A stretch of 64,000 nucleotides of DNA from an uncultured Sphingobacteriaceae bacterium (lineage in GTDB: Bacteria > Bacteroidota > Bacteroidia > Sphingobacteriales > Sphingobacteriaceae), in the NCBI GenBank assembly GCA_946480915.1, contig CAMLLO010000001.1, positions 228,201 through 292,200 on the forward strand, in the 5' to 3' direction. The first letter of the stretch is position 1. Every line of letters begins with the position of its first letter. The notes under the pieces were generated by a model. That model did not search any database. It was given only the letters and a program-made list of their open reading frames with translations, and had not been told where the DNA came from. The translations under genes and the position numbers were made by a program. Positions 25,514-34,349 of the stretch are shown piece after piece.

Positions 25514-26482
25514 ATGAGCCATTTAAAACGGACTTTAATATTTTTCTGCCTGTTCTTTCTTGCCATACATTCAACATTCGCCAATGCGGCAAGGTATGAT
25601 TTTGTGGTAGCACAAGACGGAAGCGGAGATTTCAAAACTGTACAGGAAGCAATCGGTGCGGTGCCCGATTTTAGAAAAAAGACAACATTAATCTTAATTA
25701 AAAGAGGCGTCTACAAAGAAAAGTTGGTACTTGCCGGTTCTAAGCAACTGGTTAAATTAGTGGGGGAAGATGTTAATAAAACGATTTTAACGTATGATGA
25801 TTTCGCTCAAAAAAAGAATTCTTTTGGTGAAGAAAAAGGGACTTCGGGATCTTCGAGTTTTTACATCTATGGCGATGGTTTCACTGCTGAAAATATAACC
25901 TTCGAGAATTCTTCAGGTCCCGTTGGGCAGGCTGTGGCCGTTTGGGTGGCGGGCGATAAATCTGCTTTTAAAAACTGTAAATTCCTGGGTTTCCAGGATA
26001 CCTTGTATACCTATGGGAGGGGTAGCCGCCAGTATTATAAAAATTGCTATATAGAGGGGACCGTGGATTTTATTTTCGGATCTGCGACGGTGGTTTTCGA
26101 CGAATGTGACATCTTCGCAAAAAGCGGCGGATATCTTACAGCGGCTTCTACGCCCGACACTGTGAAATACGGATATGTTTTTCTTAACTGTAAAATTAGG
26201 GGTGACGCTCCCCAAAATTCATTTTATTTGGGTAGGCCGTGGCGTCCGAATGCTAAAACTGTGTTTATACACTCCGATTTAGGCAACATGATAAAACCAG
26301 AAGGCTGGGATCATTGGGGAAAAGAATCGAATAAACAAACTGCTTTTTATGCCGAATATAAAAACACCGGTAAAGGTTATCAGCCCGAAAAGCGTGTAAG
26401 CTGGTCTCATCAGCTTAGCGATAAAGAAGCTAAGGAATATACTCTGGAAAAGATTTTCAGAGATTGGAAGCCGTTTGAATGA
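25514..26482 (+). CDS. Secreted pectinesterase (carbohydrate esterase family 8)
   Basis: 322 residues with a signal peptide ending in FANA. CE8 motifs are all present: DGSGDFKTVQEAI, GQAVAVWV, GFQDTLY (catalytic Asp), GTVDFIFGSA (second Asp) and LGRPWRP (Arg/Trp). It removes methyl esters from homogalacturonan outside the cell or in the periplasm. It stands alone rather than in a polysaccharide-utilisation locus; the nearby L-fucose-type genes suggest growth on plant-wall glycans such as rhamnogalacturonan (inference). Confidence 0.95.
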   Translation: MSHLKRTLIFFCLFFLAIHSTFANAARYDFVVAQDGSGDFKTVQEAIGAVPDFRKKTTLILIKRGVYKEKLVLAGSKQLVKLVGEDVNKTILTYDDFAQKKNSFGEEKGTSGSSSFYIYGDGFTAENITFENSSGPVGQAVAVWVAGDKSAFKNCKFLGFQDTLYTYGRGSRQYYKNCYIEGTVDFIFGSATVVFDECDIFAKSGGYLTAASTPDTVKYGYVFLNCKIRGDAPQNSFYLGRPWRPNAKTVFIHSDLGNMIKPEGWDHWGKESNKQTAFYAEYKNTGKGYQPEKRVSWSHQLSDKEAKEYTLEKIFRDWKPFE

Positions 26483-26485
26483 ACA

Positions 26486-26517
26486 AATGCAGTCAGCGTT
26501 TTAACGCTGTCTGCATT
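26486..26517. terminator. Bidirectional terminator between pectinesterase and ilvE
   Basis: Near-perfect hairpin: AATGCAG-T-CAGCGTT (26486-26500) pairs with AACGCTG-T-CTGCATT (26503-26517), with one T-T mismatch, between convergent genes. Confidence 0.8.
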
Positions 26518-26525
26518 AAATTGTA

Positions 26526-27590
26526 TTATATCACATAGTTCCAGCCCATCTCATCCGGACTAAAACCATAACGAATGTCGTTTAACGTTTTAAGTACCCG
26601 ATTAGAGAATTCTGCTTTAGATTGGTCAGGCAGGGTATAAACAGAACCTTCGTAGCCAATGCTTGCAATCGGAGCAATAGTTGCCGCAGTGCCCGCGCCA
26701 AATGCTTCGGTTAACTTGCCGCTTTTTAATCCTTCAATAATCTCCGCTACTGAAACGCGACGTTCTTCTACGGGGACACCCCATTTACGGGCCAGTGTCA
26801 GTACGGTGTCGCGTGTTACGCCTTTTAAAATGGTATCACGGGTTGATGGGGTAATAAGTTTTCCATCAATCATAAACATAAGGTTAGCAGCGCCAAGTTC
26901 TTCTATATAAGCGTGGTCGCGGCCATCTGTCCATATTATCTGGTCGAATCCTTCTTTCAATGCTTCCTGTGCCGGATACAATGAGCCGCCGTAATTTCCA
27001 CCCGTTTTGGCAAAACCAAATCCGCCTTCGCTGGCACGCGAATATTTAGTTTCAACCTTAACTTTAAGCGGCTTGCTGAAATATGCTCCAACAGGACAAG
27101 TTAGAATAATGTACTTGTATGTTTTAGATGGCTGCACACCAAGGTAAGGGTCGGTGGCAAACATGTATGGCCGAATATATAGTGAGGTTCCAGGCGAGGT
27201 AGGAATCCAGTCTCTATCTAAATTTACTAATGCCGCGATACTTTGAAGAAATATTTCGGTGGGTAATTCAGGCATGCACATGCGCTGTGCAGAAAGGTTA
27301 AAACGTTCGGCATTTTTATTTGGGCGAAATACCACCACTTTCCCATCAGGATGCTTATAGGCCTTTAAACCTTCGAAAAAAGTTTGCCCGTAATGCAACG
27401 ATGCTATGGCTGGACTTAGGGATAAATCGCCGTAAGGCATGATCTGAAAATTCTGCCATTTCCCATCAGCATAATCCGCCACAAACATGTGATCGGAGAA
27501 TATTTTCCCGAACGGCAGATCGTTAAAATCTGTTTCTTTTAAGCGTGAAGCTGAAGTTTTTGTAATCTTGATATCAAGTGTATATGACAC
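26526..27590 (-). CDS. ilvE: Branched-chain amino-acid aminotransferase
   Basis: 354 residues, GTG start. PLP-dependent transaminase interconverting valine, leucine and isoleucine with their 2-oxo acids. Fold-type IV motifs: SLHYGQTFFEGLKAY, the PLP lysine in FAKTGGNYGGSL (K195) and EELGAANLMFMI. The length and motifs match the class II BCAT (eukaryotic-like, IlvE of Bacteroidota) rather than the shorter E. coli IlvE. No other branched-chain genes are near. Confidence 0.95.
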   Translation of the reverse strand: MSYTLDIKITKTSASRLKETDFNDLPFGKIFSDHMFVADYADGKWQNFQIMPYGDLSLSPAIASLHYGQTFFEGLKAYKHPDGKVVVFRPNKNAERFNLSAQRMCMPELPTEIFLQSIAALVNLDRDWIPTSPGTSLYIRPYMFATDPYLGVQPSKTYKYIILTCPVGAYFSKPLKVKVETKYSRASEGGFGFAKTGGNYGGSLYPAQEALKEGFDQIIWTDGRDHAYIEELGAANLMFMIDGKLITPSTRDTILKGVTRDTVLTLARKWGVPVEERRVSVAEIIEGLKSGKLTEAFGAGTAATIAPIASIGYEGSVYTLPDQSKAEFSNRVLKTLNDIRYGFSPDEMGWNYVI

Positions 27591-27645
27591 GGTGCCAGGC
27601 TTTAATAAAAATCATACAAATAAACAGAATTTGCCTGATTTTATG

Positions 27646-27684
27646 ATAACCCTTTTTGAGATATATTGCTATAAAAGGGGTTAT
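27646..27684 (-). terminator. Probable terminator of the ClC gene
   Basis: ATAACCCTTTT (27646-27656) pairs with AAAAGGGGTTAT (27673-27684) with one bulged base. It overlaps the stop codon of the ClC gene. Confidence 0.45.
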
Positions 27685-28937
27685 TTTACATCTTTTAGAT
27701 TTTTCCCCTTGTGCCGGGTCCAAAGCAGATGCTTGGGCGAGCCAATAACCTGCGAACTATAGATTCCGCTATGACCGGAAAATAGATAGGCAATGAAACA
27801 TGATATGGCAATAAACAGGGCATGTTGACTTCCAAATAACTCAATGCCCATAAAAACACAGGCCAGCGGAGTGTTTGCGGCAGCGGCAAATACAGCGACG
27901 AAGCCCATAGCAGCCAAAAGGTCTGTCGGTAGTGGAAGAAAGAGAGAAAGTGCACTTCCTAGGCTTGCCCCTATAAAAAATAGGGGTGTAACCTCGCCAC
28001 CCTTAAAGCCAGAACTTAGAGTGATGGCTGTTAGTAAAATTTTAAGCAGAAAAAGATAGCCTGGCTGTGCGATCGTAAAGCTTTCTACGATAGTCGGTAT
28101 ACCAAGACCGGCAAGCCTGAAATCCTTGAGGCTAAAAAGAACTATCAAAACAATAATTCCTCCTACGAAGGGGCGTAATGGAGGGTACGGAATTTTATCA
28201 AAAAAGCTTTTTAGAAGGGGAATCAGTTTGTTGAACATCCATCCTGCGAAAGCAAAAATAACACCAGCCAATACGGTGATGAGAAGATTTTTGAATGAAA
28301 TATCTGTTATAGTCTGAATAGAATAATGAAGATGGCTTGCTCCCCACATTGAACAGATTATATCGGCAATAATCGCTGCGAAGAGTGATGGGATCAAGGC
28401 TTCGTATCGCATTCTTCCAATAATATAAACCTCGAGCGCGAAAACTGTGCCGGCTAGTGGCGTTCCAAAGACAGAAGCGAAGCCTCCGCTAATTCCGCAA
28501 ATGAGCAATATTTTTCGGTCGCGAGCATTAAAGGGGAAAATATGATTCAGCTGGTCTGCCAGAGATCCTCCCATTTGCACGGCCGTGCCTTCTCGCCCTG
28601 CCGATCCACCACCCAAATGTGTTAAAAGCGTTCCAAGCAGCACCAATGGTGCCATATGCCAGGGAAGCCTTTTTTGAGGTTGAGTAATTTCGTCGATTAT
28701 CTGGTTATTCCCCTTTTCTATCGATTTACCGAAGTAGTGATACAACAGCCCGATCAGCAAACCAATTACTGGTAAAAGGTAGTAGATCCAAAAATTAGTT
28801 TCCCGGTAATTGGTAACCCAATCCAAAGCTATCAGGAAAAATGCAGAAGCACTTCCCGAGAGAATTCCCACAATCCCTGCTAATAAAAGCCATTTTAGAG
28901 TAAATGAAAGAATGTGGAGATGAGTTTTGGAATACAT
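27681..28937 (-). CDS. ClC-family chloride channel or H+/anion antiporter
   Basis: 418 residues, about ten or more membrane helices. The anion-pathway motif GGGSAGREGTAVQMGG contains the GREGP-like filter and gating Glu, and GISGGFASVFGTPLAGTVFALEV is a second ClC signature. GFKGGEVTPLFFIGASLG is the third (family GxFxP as GGEVTP). CBS domains are absent. The type (channel or antiporter, Cl- or F-) cannot be decided. Upstream is the SerB-like gene on the same strand, 67 bp away. Confidence 0.94.
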   Translation of the reverse strand: MYSKTHLHILSFTLKWLLLAGIVGILSGSASAFFLIALDWVTNYRETNFWIYYLLPVIGLLIGLLYHYFGKSIEKGNNQIIDEITQPQKRLPWHMAPLVLLGTLLTHLGGGSAGREGTAVQMGGSLADQLNHIFPFNARDRKILLICGISGGFASVFGTPLAGTVFALEVYIIGRMRYEALIPSLFAAIIADIICSMWGASHLHYSIQTITDISFKNLLITVLAGVIFAFAGWMFNKLIPLLKSFFDKIPYPPLRPFVGGIIVLIVLFSLKDFRLAGLGIPTIVESFTIAQPGYLFLLKILLTAITLSSGFKGGEVTPLFFIGASLGSALSLFLPLPTDLLAAMGFVAVFAAAANTPLACVFMGIELFGSQHALFIAISCFIAYLFSGHSGIYSSQVIGSPKHLLWTRHKGKNLKDVK

Positions 28938-29004
28938 TGTACTTAAACTCTAATAAGAATTAGGCCATAAAAATTGTCTGCGTTCAAAGCCTGCATTCTC
29001 AAAT

Positions 29005-30297
29005 TTAATACAATATTCTAAACTTAATGGTGTTCGATATGTCTTTCAGTTCCTTTAAAACCTGTTTATCATATTGATTGCTAACATCGGTAATTGCGTA
29101 GCCAATCTGTGAATTGGTCATTAAAAACTGACTCACGATGTTGATTTTATGATTGGCGAAGATTTGGTTTATCTGCGCCATTATTCCCGGCACGTTATTA
29201 TGAATATGGATAAGACGATGCGCATTTGCCACTTTGGGTAATTGCAGATTCGGGAAGTTTGAGCTTAGATAGGTATCACCTTTATTGATGAAATCCGCTA
29301 CCCTCTTTGAAATAAACTGTGCATTTCTTGGATTGTGTTTTGGATCGTCAAAAATCACGATGCCCATTTCCGTTGCAATTTTATGTGAAAGCTTTTGTTT
29401 GCTGTTTCCTAAATAGCCTATCGTTTTAAGTTTAACCGCTTGCTTTAGCTGCTCATCATCAATTTTTTCGCCATTAGCTAAAATAAGCATACCTACATCG
29501 GCAACGTATTTTTCCTCAAAGCTTGATTTATGACGTATTGAGAATCCATCTTTTTTCAGGATTTGCATGGTTTCCTCTGGTACATCACCTACAATCAAAC
29601 AAAGAATTCTGTTTTTTGGATAAGAAATTGCTCTTGGTAACTGATTGATATATAAAAACTCGTCAAAACTTGGCGTAACATGATCTGCTTTTTCAAGGAT
29701 GCTCTGACGTGCGATATTCTCAGTGAATGCATAGAACTTCTGAATCAGACCCGATTCTTTTAACTGAAAATCTGAGTAGCCGTCACCAATGCCGAAAATA
29801 TCTCCTTCAAGCTTTAGTTGCTTTAAGAGTTTAACTTTTCCGCCTTCTTCGGAAAGCGGATTGCTGTCATCGTATCCAACAATATTGCCGTCAACATCAA
29901 ACAAAAAAGTATTGGCGTAAATATTTTCTTTTTTAATGTGATAAGGAAGAACTACCGGTGTGATAAATTCTTTAAATCCACCGGAAACTATTAAAACATC
30001 ATCCGCGTGATTTTTAAAAAAAGTCCTGTTTCTTGAAAATGACGAAGAAACAAGTTTTTTTAAGCGGTTGACCAATAATTTTAAATGATCGCGATTCGCC
30101 TGAAGTACTTTAACACGTTGAGTTAAGCTTTCTCGGAAAGACAGTCTGCCTTCCATGGCGGCGTTAGTAAGATCTTCAATCTGTTTATAAATAGCCTCGC
30201 GGTTGGGATTATCTTTTAATGAAATACGTGCCAACTCATCTAATGCCTCAACCTGGGTAAATGTACTGTCGAAATCTATGATGTAATAATTCTTCAT
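29005..30297 (-). CDS. HAD phosphatase (SerB-like) fused to NAD-domain-deleted SerA with ACT domain
   Basis: 430 residues. Residues 1-215 are a HAD phosphatase like phosphoserine phosphatase, with DFDST (8-12), VSGGF and GDGYSDF. Residues about 228-345 resemble the outer lobe of D-3-phosphoglycerate dehydrogenase, including KLKTIGYLGNSKQ and NPRNAQFISKRV. Residues 350-430 match the SerA linker and ACT domain (HRLIHIHNNVPGIMAQINQIF, split here; ending NTIKFRILY). The NAD-binding Rossmann region of SerA, with its GxGxxG, is missing. It looks like a serine-sensing phosphatase: phosphoserine phosphatase regulated by a SerA-derived ACT domain. The fusion is seen; the role is inference. Confidence 0.85.
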   Translation of the reverse strand: MKNYYIIDFDSTFTQVEALDELARISLKDNPNREAIYKQIEDLTNAAMEGRLSFRESLTQRVKVLQANRDHLKLLVNRLKKLVSSSFSRNRTFFKNHADDVLIVSGGFKEFITPVVLPYHIKKENIYANTFLFDVDGNIVGYDDSNPLSEEGGKVKLLKQLKLEGDIFGIGDGYSDFQLKESGLIQKFYAFTENIARQSILEKADHVTPSFDEFLYINQLPRAISYPKNRILCLIVGDVPEETMQILKKDGFSIRHKSSFEEKYVADVGMLILANGEKIDDEQLKQAVKLKTIGYLGNSKQKLSHKIATEMGIVIFDDPKHNPRNAQFISKRVADFINKGDTYLSSNFPNLQLPKVANAHRLIHIHNNVPGIMAQINQIFANHKINIVSQFLMTNSQIGYAITDVSNQYDKQVLKELKDISNTIKFRILY

Positions 30298-30326
30298 TAT
30301 TGTTTGGAAGGTTCCTTAAATTGCTG

Positions 30327-30334
30327 CAAATGTA
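30327..30334 (-). promoter_or_regulatory. Candidate -7 promoter box for the HAD-SerA fusion gene
   Basis: TACATTTG on the minus strand matches TAnnTTTG, 30 bp before the ATG at 30297. No -33 match was found. Confidence 0.4.
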
Positions 30335-30343
30335 GTAAACCTG

Positions 30344-31315
30344 TTATTTGTTTAAGGCATCGCACACCTCTTTAATGCTGATTTTAATAGGTTTGTAGCT
30401 AAAATCAGGAAAAAACTGGCGAAATTTTTCGTCAGAATATGCCATTTTTTTAAAAGCACTGCGGGCAGTGTCTTTTGTGATGCCATATTCTTTACCGTTT
30501 ATTAGTGAAAGCAGCTCTGCGCCACGCCAAGTCAGTTCCATCATCCATGGTTTTGCCTCAATGCCTGGCGGTTTGATATTAAAGGCTTTGGCTGCCTCGG
30601 TTAAAATGTCTTTTAAAGTCCAGTTCTCAGCATTAATTACAAAACGTTCGTCGGCGACATCGCTTTCCATTATTACGATCATCGCACGGGCCACGTCTTC
30701 AACATCTACAAATCCGTTACTGCCCCTGGTATAGAACTTCAAGCCTTTTCTCACAGCTTCAAAAATTTGTCCGCTGCCTGATGTTCCGGCATTTTTACCT
30801 ATTATGATCGATGGATTTACAATGGCCGCATTTAAACCTTCCGCAATTGCCCTCCATACTTCCATTTCGCTTTCATACTTTGAAATTGAATAGCCCTGTT
30901 GTGTTCCGTTGAATTCCCAATGATTATTTTCAGTAACAGGTAGTCCCTCTTTAGATTCGCCGAGGGCCGCAACCGAACTTACATGCAGCAATTTGTCAAT
31001 GTTTTTCTCCAGACACAGGTTTACTATATGGTAGGTGCCCTCCTTGTTAATGCGCAATTGTTTTTTTTTATCTTCTGCCGCGAAGGATAGCAATGCTGCA
31101 CAATGATATACACGAGTAATGCCTTCAAAAGCTTGTTCAAGAGCAAAGTAATCGAGAATGTCAGCCTCAAACCATTCTAATGACTGTCGGTTTTGCAAAA
31201 TCTCGGGTATGGTGGAAGATGCCCGTTTAAGCGCTCGAACCTGTTCGCCCCTGTCGAGAAGTTGTTTAACTAATTCAGAACCTAAAAATCCTGTAGCGCC
31301 CGTAACCAGTATCAT
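30344..31315 (-). CDS. NAD-dependent epimerase/dehydratase (extended SDR)
   Basis: 323 residues. GATGFLGSELVKQL is the Rossmann NAD(P) loop, HVSSVAALG supplies the catalytic Ser and YSISKYESE the YxxxK. The resemblance is to dihydroflavonol-4-reductase-like or NAD(P)-dependent sugar-epimerase-like extended SDRs. The substrate is unknown. It is 47 bp upstream of the HAD-SerA fusion gene on the same strand. Confidence 0.88.
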   Translation of the reverse strand: MILVTGATGFLGSELVKQLLDRGEQVRALKRASSTIPEILQNRQSLEWFEADILDYFALEQAFEGITRVYHCAALLSFAAEDKKKQLRINKEGTYHIVNLCLEKNIDKLLHVSSVAALGESKEGLPVTENNHWEFNGTQQGYSISKYESEMEVWRAIAEGLNAAIVNPSIIIGKNAGTSGSGQIFEAVRKGLKFYTRGSNGFVDVEDVARAMIVIMESDVADERFVINAENWTLKDILTEAAKAFNIKPPGIEAKPWMMELTWRGAELLSLINGKEYGITKDTARSAFKKMAYSDEKFRQFFPDFSYKPIKISIKEVCDALNK

Positions 31316-31340
31316 CCAAGATGGAATTTGAAATTGGATT

Positions 31341-31348
31341 CAAACTTA
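31341..31348 (-). promoter_or_regulatory. Candidate -7 promoter box for the extended SDR gene
   Basis: TAAGTTTG on the minus strand matches TAnnTTTG, 26 bp before the ATG at 31315. Confidence 0.4.
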
Positions 31349-31424
31349 CATAAATTTTTAGGCACGGTTTTGATAATGCTGTCTTTAATGATGATAAGAT
31401 GGGATAAACATGAATGCTATCAGA

Positions 31425-31793
31425 TCACTCCGTTTTGATAAAGGCTTTATATGCGTTTGGATATTTGTCATCATTTAAATAAATTTCAATCACACCATTT
31501 TTTCCTACACTTCCGTATTTTAAAGTTGCAGTGCTGTCTTTCAATACACTAAGCGATTTAATCGTTTGTGGAAGTAAGGCCGCTGACATCGTATCTGCCT
31601 TTGAAATAATTTTGCCATGCGAAAATATTACGTAAAATGGTTTCTGTTTGCCTGTAAAATTAACGCGGTTTGGAGTACATATTCTTATCGTAGCTGCGTT
31701 GGCTGGCTTTGTTTCTATTGATGCTCCCGGCCTTTCCTGAGCAAACAATACGTTAAAGGTTAGAAGCAGCGAAATGGTAAGAGGTACTTTCAT
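31425..31793 (-). CDS. Small secreted plug-like protein
   Basis: 122 residues with a signal peptide (LTISLLLTFNVLFAQ). The rest resembles the end of a TonB-receptor plug: FYVIFSHGKII, IKSLSVLKDSTATLKYGSVG and NGVIEIYL correspond to the plug pattern lyviDGk ... IesvevLKdasA.iYGsrgaNGvI. No barrel is present, so it is a free-standing plug-like domain. The function is unknown. It is flanked by unrelated genes. Confidence 0.7.
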   Translation of the reverse strand: MKVPLTISLLLTFNVLFAQERPGASIETKPANAATIRICTPNRVNFTGKQKPFYVIFSHGKIISKADTMSAALLPQTIKSLSVLKDSTATLKYGSVGKNGVIEIYLNDDKYPNAYKAFIKTE

Positions 31794-31960
31794 GGGTTTC
31801 TTTTACGTCTAATGTACGGCATTATCAGGTATTTACCATTCATTTTGATTCGCGTGCTTTTATGAAATACAAGTTTCATTATTGAAATTGGCATTTTAAT
31901 TTGATCTTTGGTCAAGGTCACTTTGTCTGAACCTTTTAATTATTAAATCAAAAACCATTC

Positions 31961-33145
31961 ATGTCTTTAGCCGATTTTTTTTCACCTGTAGATTCAGATA
32001 AGGTAAGCGCTCGTGAGACTTTTTTTACGAGCCAGATGGGATCGCAGGTCGAGATATACATTCATGACTTTCCTGATTTGGAAGCCCAGACTTTTGATAT
32101 CGCGATCATAGGAGTTCTTGAAGACAGGAATTCCATTAATAATCAGGGTTGTGCCCTCGGGCCTGATTACGTTCGCGAAAAATTATATTCCCTTTACCAG
32201 GGAACATATAATATCCGAATGGTTGATTTAGGAAATATAAAGGCTGGCAATACTGTTTCGGATACTTATTTCGCTGTAAAAACGGTGGTAGCGGAGCTGG
32301 TTAAGATGGACATCGTGCCATTAATTATCGGTGGTGGTCAGGATCTCACTTATGCACAATATCTCGCTTACGAGTCTTTAGAGCAAAAAGTAGATCTGGT
32401 GATTGTTGATCCAAAATTTGATCTGGATGATTCTGTTCATGATAGTTCTATCGAAACCGGTTCAACATCCTATCTAAATAAAATCTTACTTCATCAGCCT
32501 AACTACCTGTTTAACTACAGTAATATCGGTTATCAAACCTATTATGTAAATCAGGAAAGCTTGAGAGTTATGGAGAAATTGCTGTTTGATGTTCATCGCC
32601 TGGGCGAATTCTCTGGTAATATTTCAGTTTCCGAACCTATAATCCGAAATGCCAATCTCCTGAGCTTTGATATGTCTGCCATTCGTTCCTCAGATGCCGG
32701 AGGTAATGCCAATGCAGGTCCCAATGGGTTTTACGGCGAAGACGCCTGTCAGATTTGCCGCTATGCCGGCTTGAATGATAAATTAACCTCCATTGGTTTT
32801 TATGAATTTAACCCTGCTTATGACACCAATGGCCAAACTGCAATGCTATTGGCGCAAATGATTTGGTATTTTATTGATGGAGTTTATCATCGTAAAAAGG
32901 ATTTTCCACTGCAACCGAAGTCTCAGTACCTTATTTACCGGGCATCTTTAAAAGATAATACACACGAATTAGTATTTGTTAAAAGCAAAAAAACAGACAG
33001 ATGGTGGATGCAAGTCCCTTATCCTGTGGGGACTTCAAAAAACGAGCGTTATCATCTAGTGCCCTGCAGATACGAAGATTATCAAATTGCCGTTTCAGGA
33101 GAGATGCCCGACTTATGGTGGAGAACCTACCAGAAGCTTAATTGA
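31961..33145 (+). CDS. Arginase/formimidoylglutamase-fold protein without metal ligands
   Basis: 394 residues. The fold is ureohydrolase-like, starting with a GALxGP-type region (CALGPDYVREKLYSL). The three metal motifs are altered: GGDH is GGGQD (residues 124-128), DAHxD is VDPKFD (149-154) and SxDxD is SFDMS (235-239). A binuclear Mn site could not form in the usual way. The C-terminal about 90 residues (MWWRTYQKLN-like end: MPDLWWRTYQ) form an extra region with Trp-rich motifs. Public annotation for relatives is formimidoylglutamase, but catalysis is doubtful. No histidine-utilisation genes are near. Confidence 0.8.
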   Translation: MSLADFFSPVDSDKVSARETFFTSQMGSQVEIYIHDFPDLEAQTFDIAIIGVLEDRNSINNQGCALGPDYVREKLYSLYQGTYNIRMVDLGNIKAGNTVSDTYFAVKTVVAELVKMDIVPLIIGGGQDLTYAQYLAYESLEQKVDLVIVDPKFDLDDSVHDSSIETGSTSYLNKILLHQPNYLFNYSNIGYQTYYVNQESLRVMEKLLFDVHRLGEFSGNISVSEPIIRNANLLSFDMSAIRSSDAGGNANAGPNGFYGEDACQICRYAGLNDKLTSIGFYEFNPAYDTNGQTAMLLAQMIWYFIDGVYHRKKDFPLQPKSQYLIYRASLKDNTHELVFVKSKKTDRWWMQVPYPVGTSKNERYHLVPCRYEDYQIAVSGEMPDLWWRTYQKLN

Positions 33146-33209
33146 AAATGAAGCCACGGACTGAATAAAACCCATGATAGCTTCATCGCCATTGAAAAAC
33201 AATTAAATT

Positions 33210-34349
33210 ATGATGAAAACTAAATTCGTTTTGCTGTTACTCCTATTACCTCTCTCTGCTGTATTTGCTCAAAAGCAAAAGTTCGAGATAAAAGGAACGA
33301 TAGATCAGAAATTACAAGGTAAGAAGTTATACTTTACCAGGATAAAAATGTATGGTACTCCAAAGCCAGAAGCTGTTCCGGTTTCTGTTGCTAACGGTGC
33401 TTTTTTAATAAAAGGAGATATAGAAGAGCCCGAGCAGGCTTTTTTATCCTTTACTCAGGATGCCAAGACTGACAGCTCTGCACTTTCTTTCCTTATTGAT
33501 AAGGGCACTATCAATGTGATTATTGCCGATAGACTTTCTTCTGCCAAAGTTACAGGCTCCAAAGCTGATAGAGATTTCAAATCCTATTTAAGTAAAACGG
33601 CGCCGAATAACAAAGAGTTCAATGAGTTTTATGAAATGATGAAAAGCAAAGCAATGAGTGGCGGAAATAGGGATTCTTTGCAATTTGTGTTTCAGAACGC
33701 GTATGAAATTTATAAAAAGGAAACTCATACTATCCGCTTAAACTTTATAAAGGATAATCCAAATACGTTTATGAGTTTATTGCTGTTGCCCGAAATCGCA
33801 GAGTATTCTCAAAATTATAAGCTTATAGATTCTTTATACAATTTATTGGGTAACGACATCAAGAAAATGCCTTCCGCGAAAATAATCAACGAGAAATTTC
33901 AAAGAGAAAGGACCCTTTCAATCGGGGCGCTTGCACCCGAATTTTCTCAAGCCAATGTGGATGGCCGGCAGGTGAAGCTTAGTGATTTTAAAGGAAAATA
34001 TGTGTTGCTGGATTTTTGGGCGTCATGGTGTGGTCCCTGCAGGCAAGAAAATCCAAATGTTGTTAAAGTTTATAACCAGTTTAAAGATAAAAACTTTACA
34101 GTACTCGGGATCTCGCTCGACAGGCCCGGGGCAAAATCTGCCTGGCTTAAAGCGATTGAAGACGATAAATTGACCTGGACGCATGTTTCTGACTTAAATT
34201 TTTGGAAGAACGAGGTCGCGGTGATGTATAATGTAACAGGTATACCACAAAATTTTCTGCTCGATCCTGAAGGGAGAATAATCGCTAAAAACTTACGTGG
34301 CGAGCAGCTGGAAGCTACACTTGAAGAGATTTTAAATAGAAAAAATTAA
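33210..34349 (+). CDS. TlpA-type thioredoxin-fold lipoprotein-like/secreted protein with DUF4369
   Basis: 379 residues, signal peptide ending in VFAQ. The first part (QKFEIKGTIDQKLQGKKLYFTRI) is a DUF4369-like beta domain and a helical linker follows. The C-terminal AhpC/TSA-thioredoxin domain has FWASWCGPCRQENPN with the redox CxxC. Such proteins reduce or exchange disulfides in the periplasm, often for cytochrome c maturation; no ccm genes are adjacent. Two ATGs are in tandem at the start. It meets the convergent next gene with a four-base overlap. Confidence 0.92.
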   Translation: MMKTKFVLLLLLLPLSAVFAQKQKFEIKGTIDQKLQGKKLYFTRIKMYGTPKPEAVPVSVANGAFLIKGDIEEPEQAFLSFTQDAKTDSSALSFLIDKGTINVIIADRLSSAKVTGSKADRDFKSYLSKTAPNNKEFNEFYEMMKSKAMSGGNRDSLQFVFQNAYEIYKKETHTIRLNFIKDNPNTFMSLLLLPEIAEYSQNYKLIDSLYNLLGNDIKKMPSAKIINEKFQRERTLSIGALAPEFSQANVDGRQVKLSDFKGKYVLLDFWASWCGPCRQENPNVVKVYNQFKDKNFTVLGISLDRPGAKSAWLKAIEDDKLTWTHVSDLNFWKNEVAVMYNVTGIPQNFLLDPEGRIIAKNLRGEQLEATLEEILNRKN

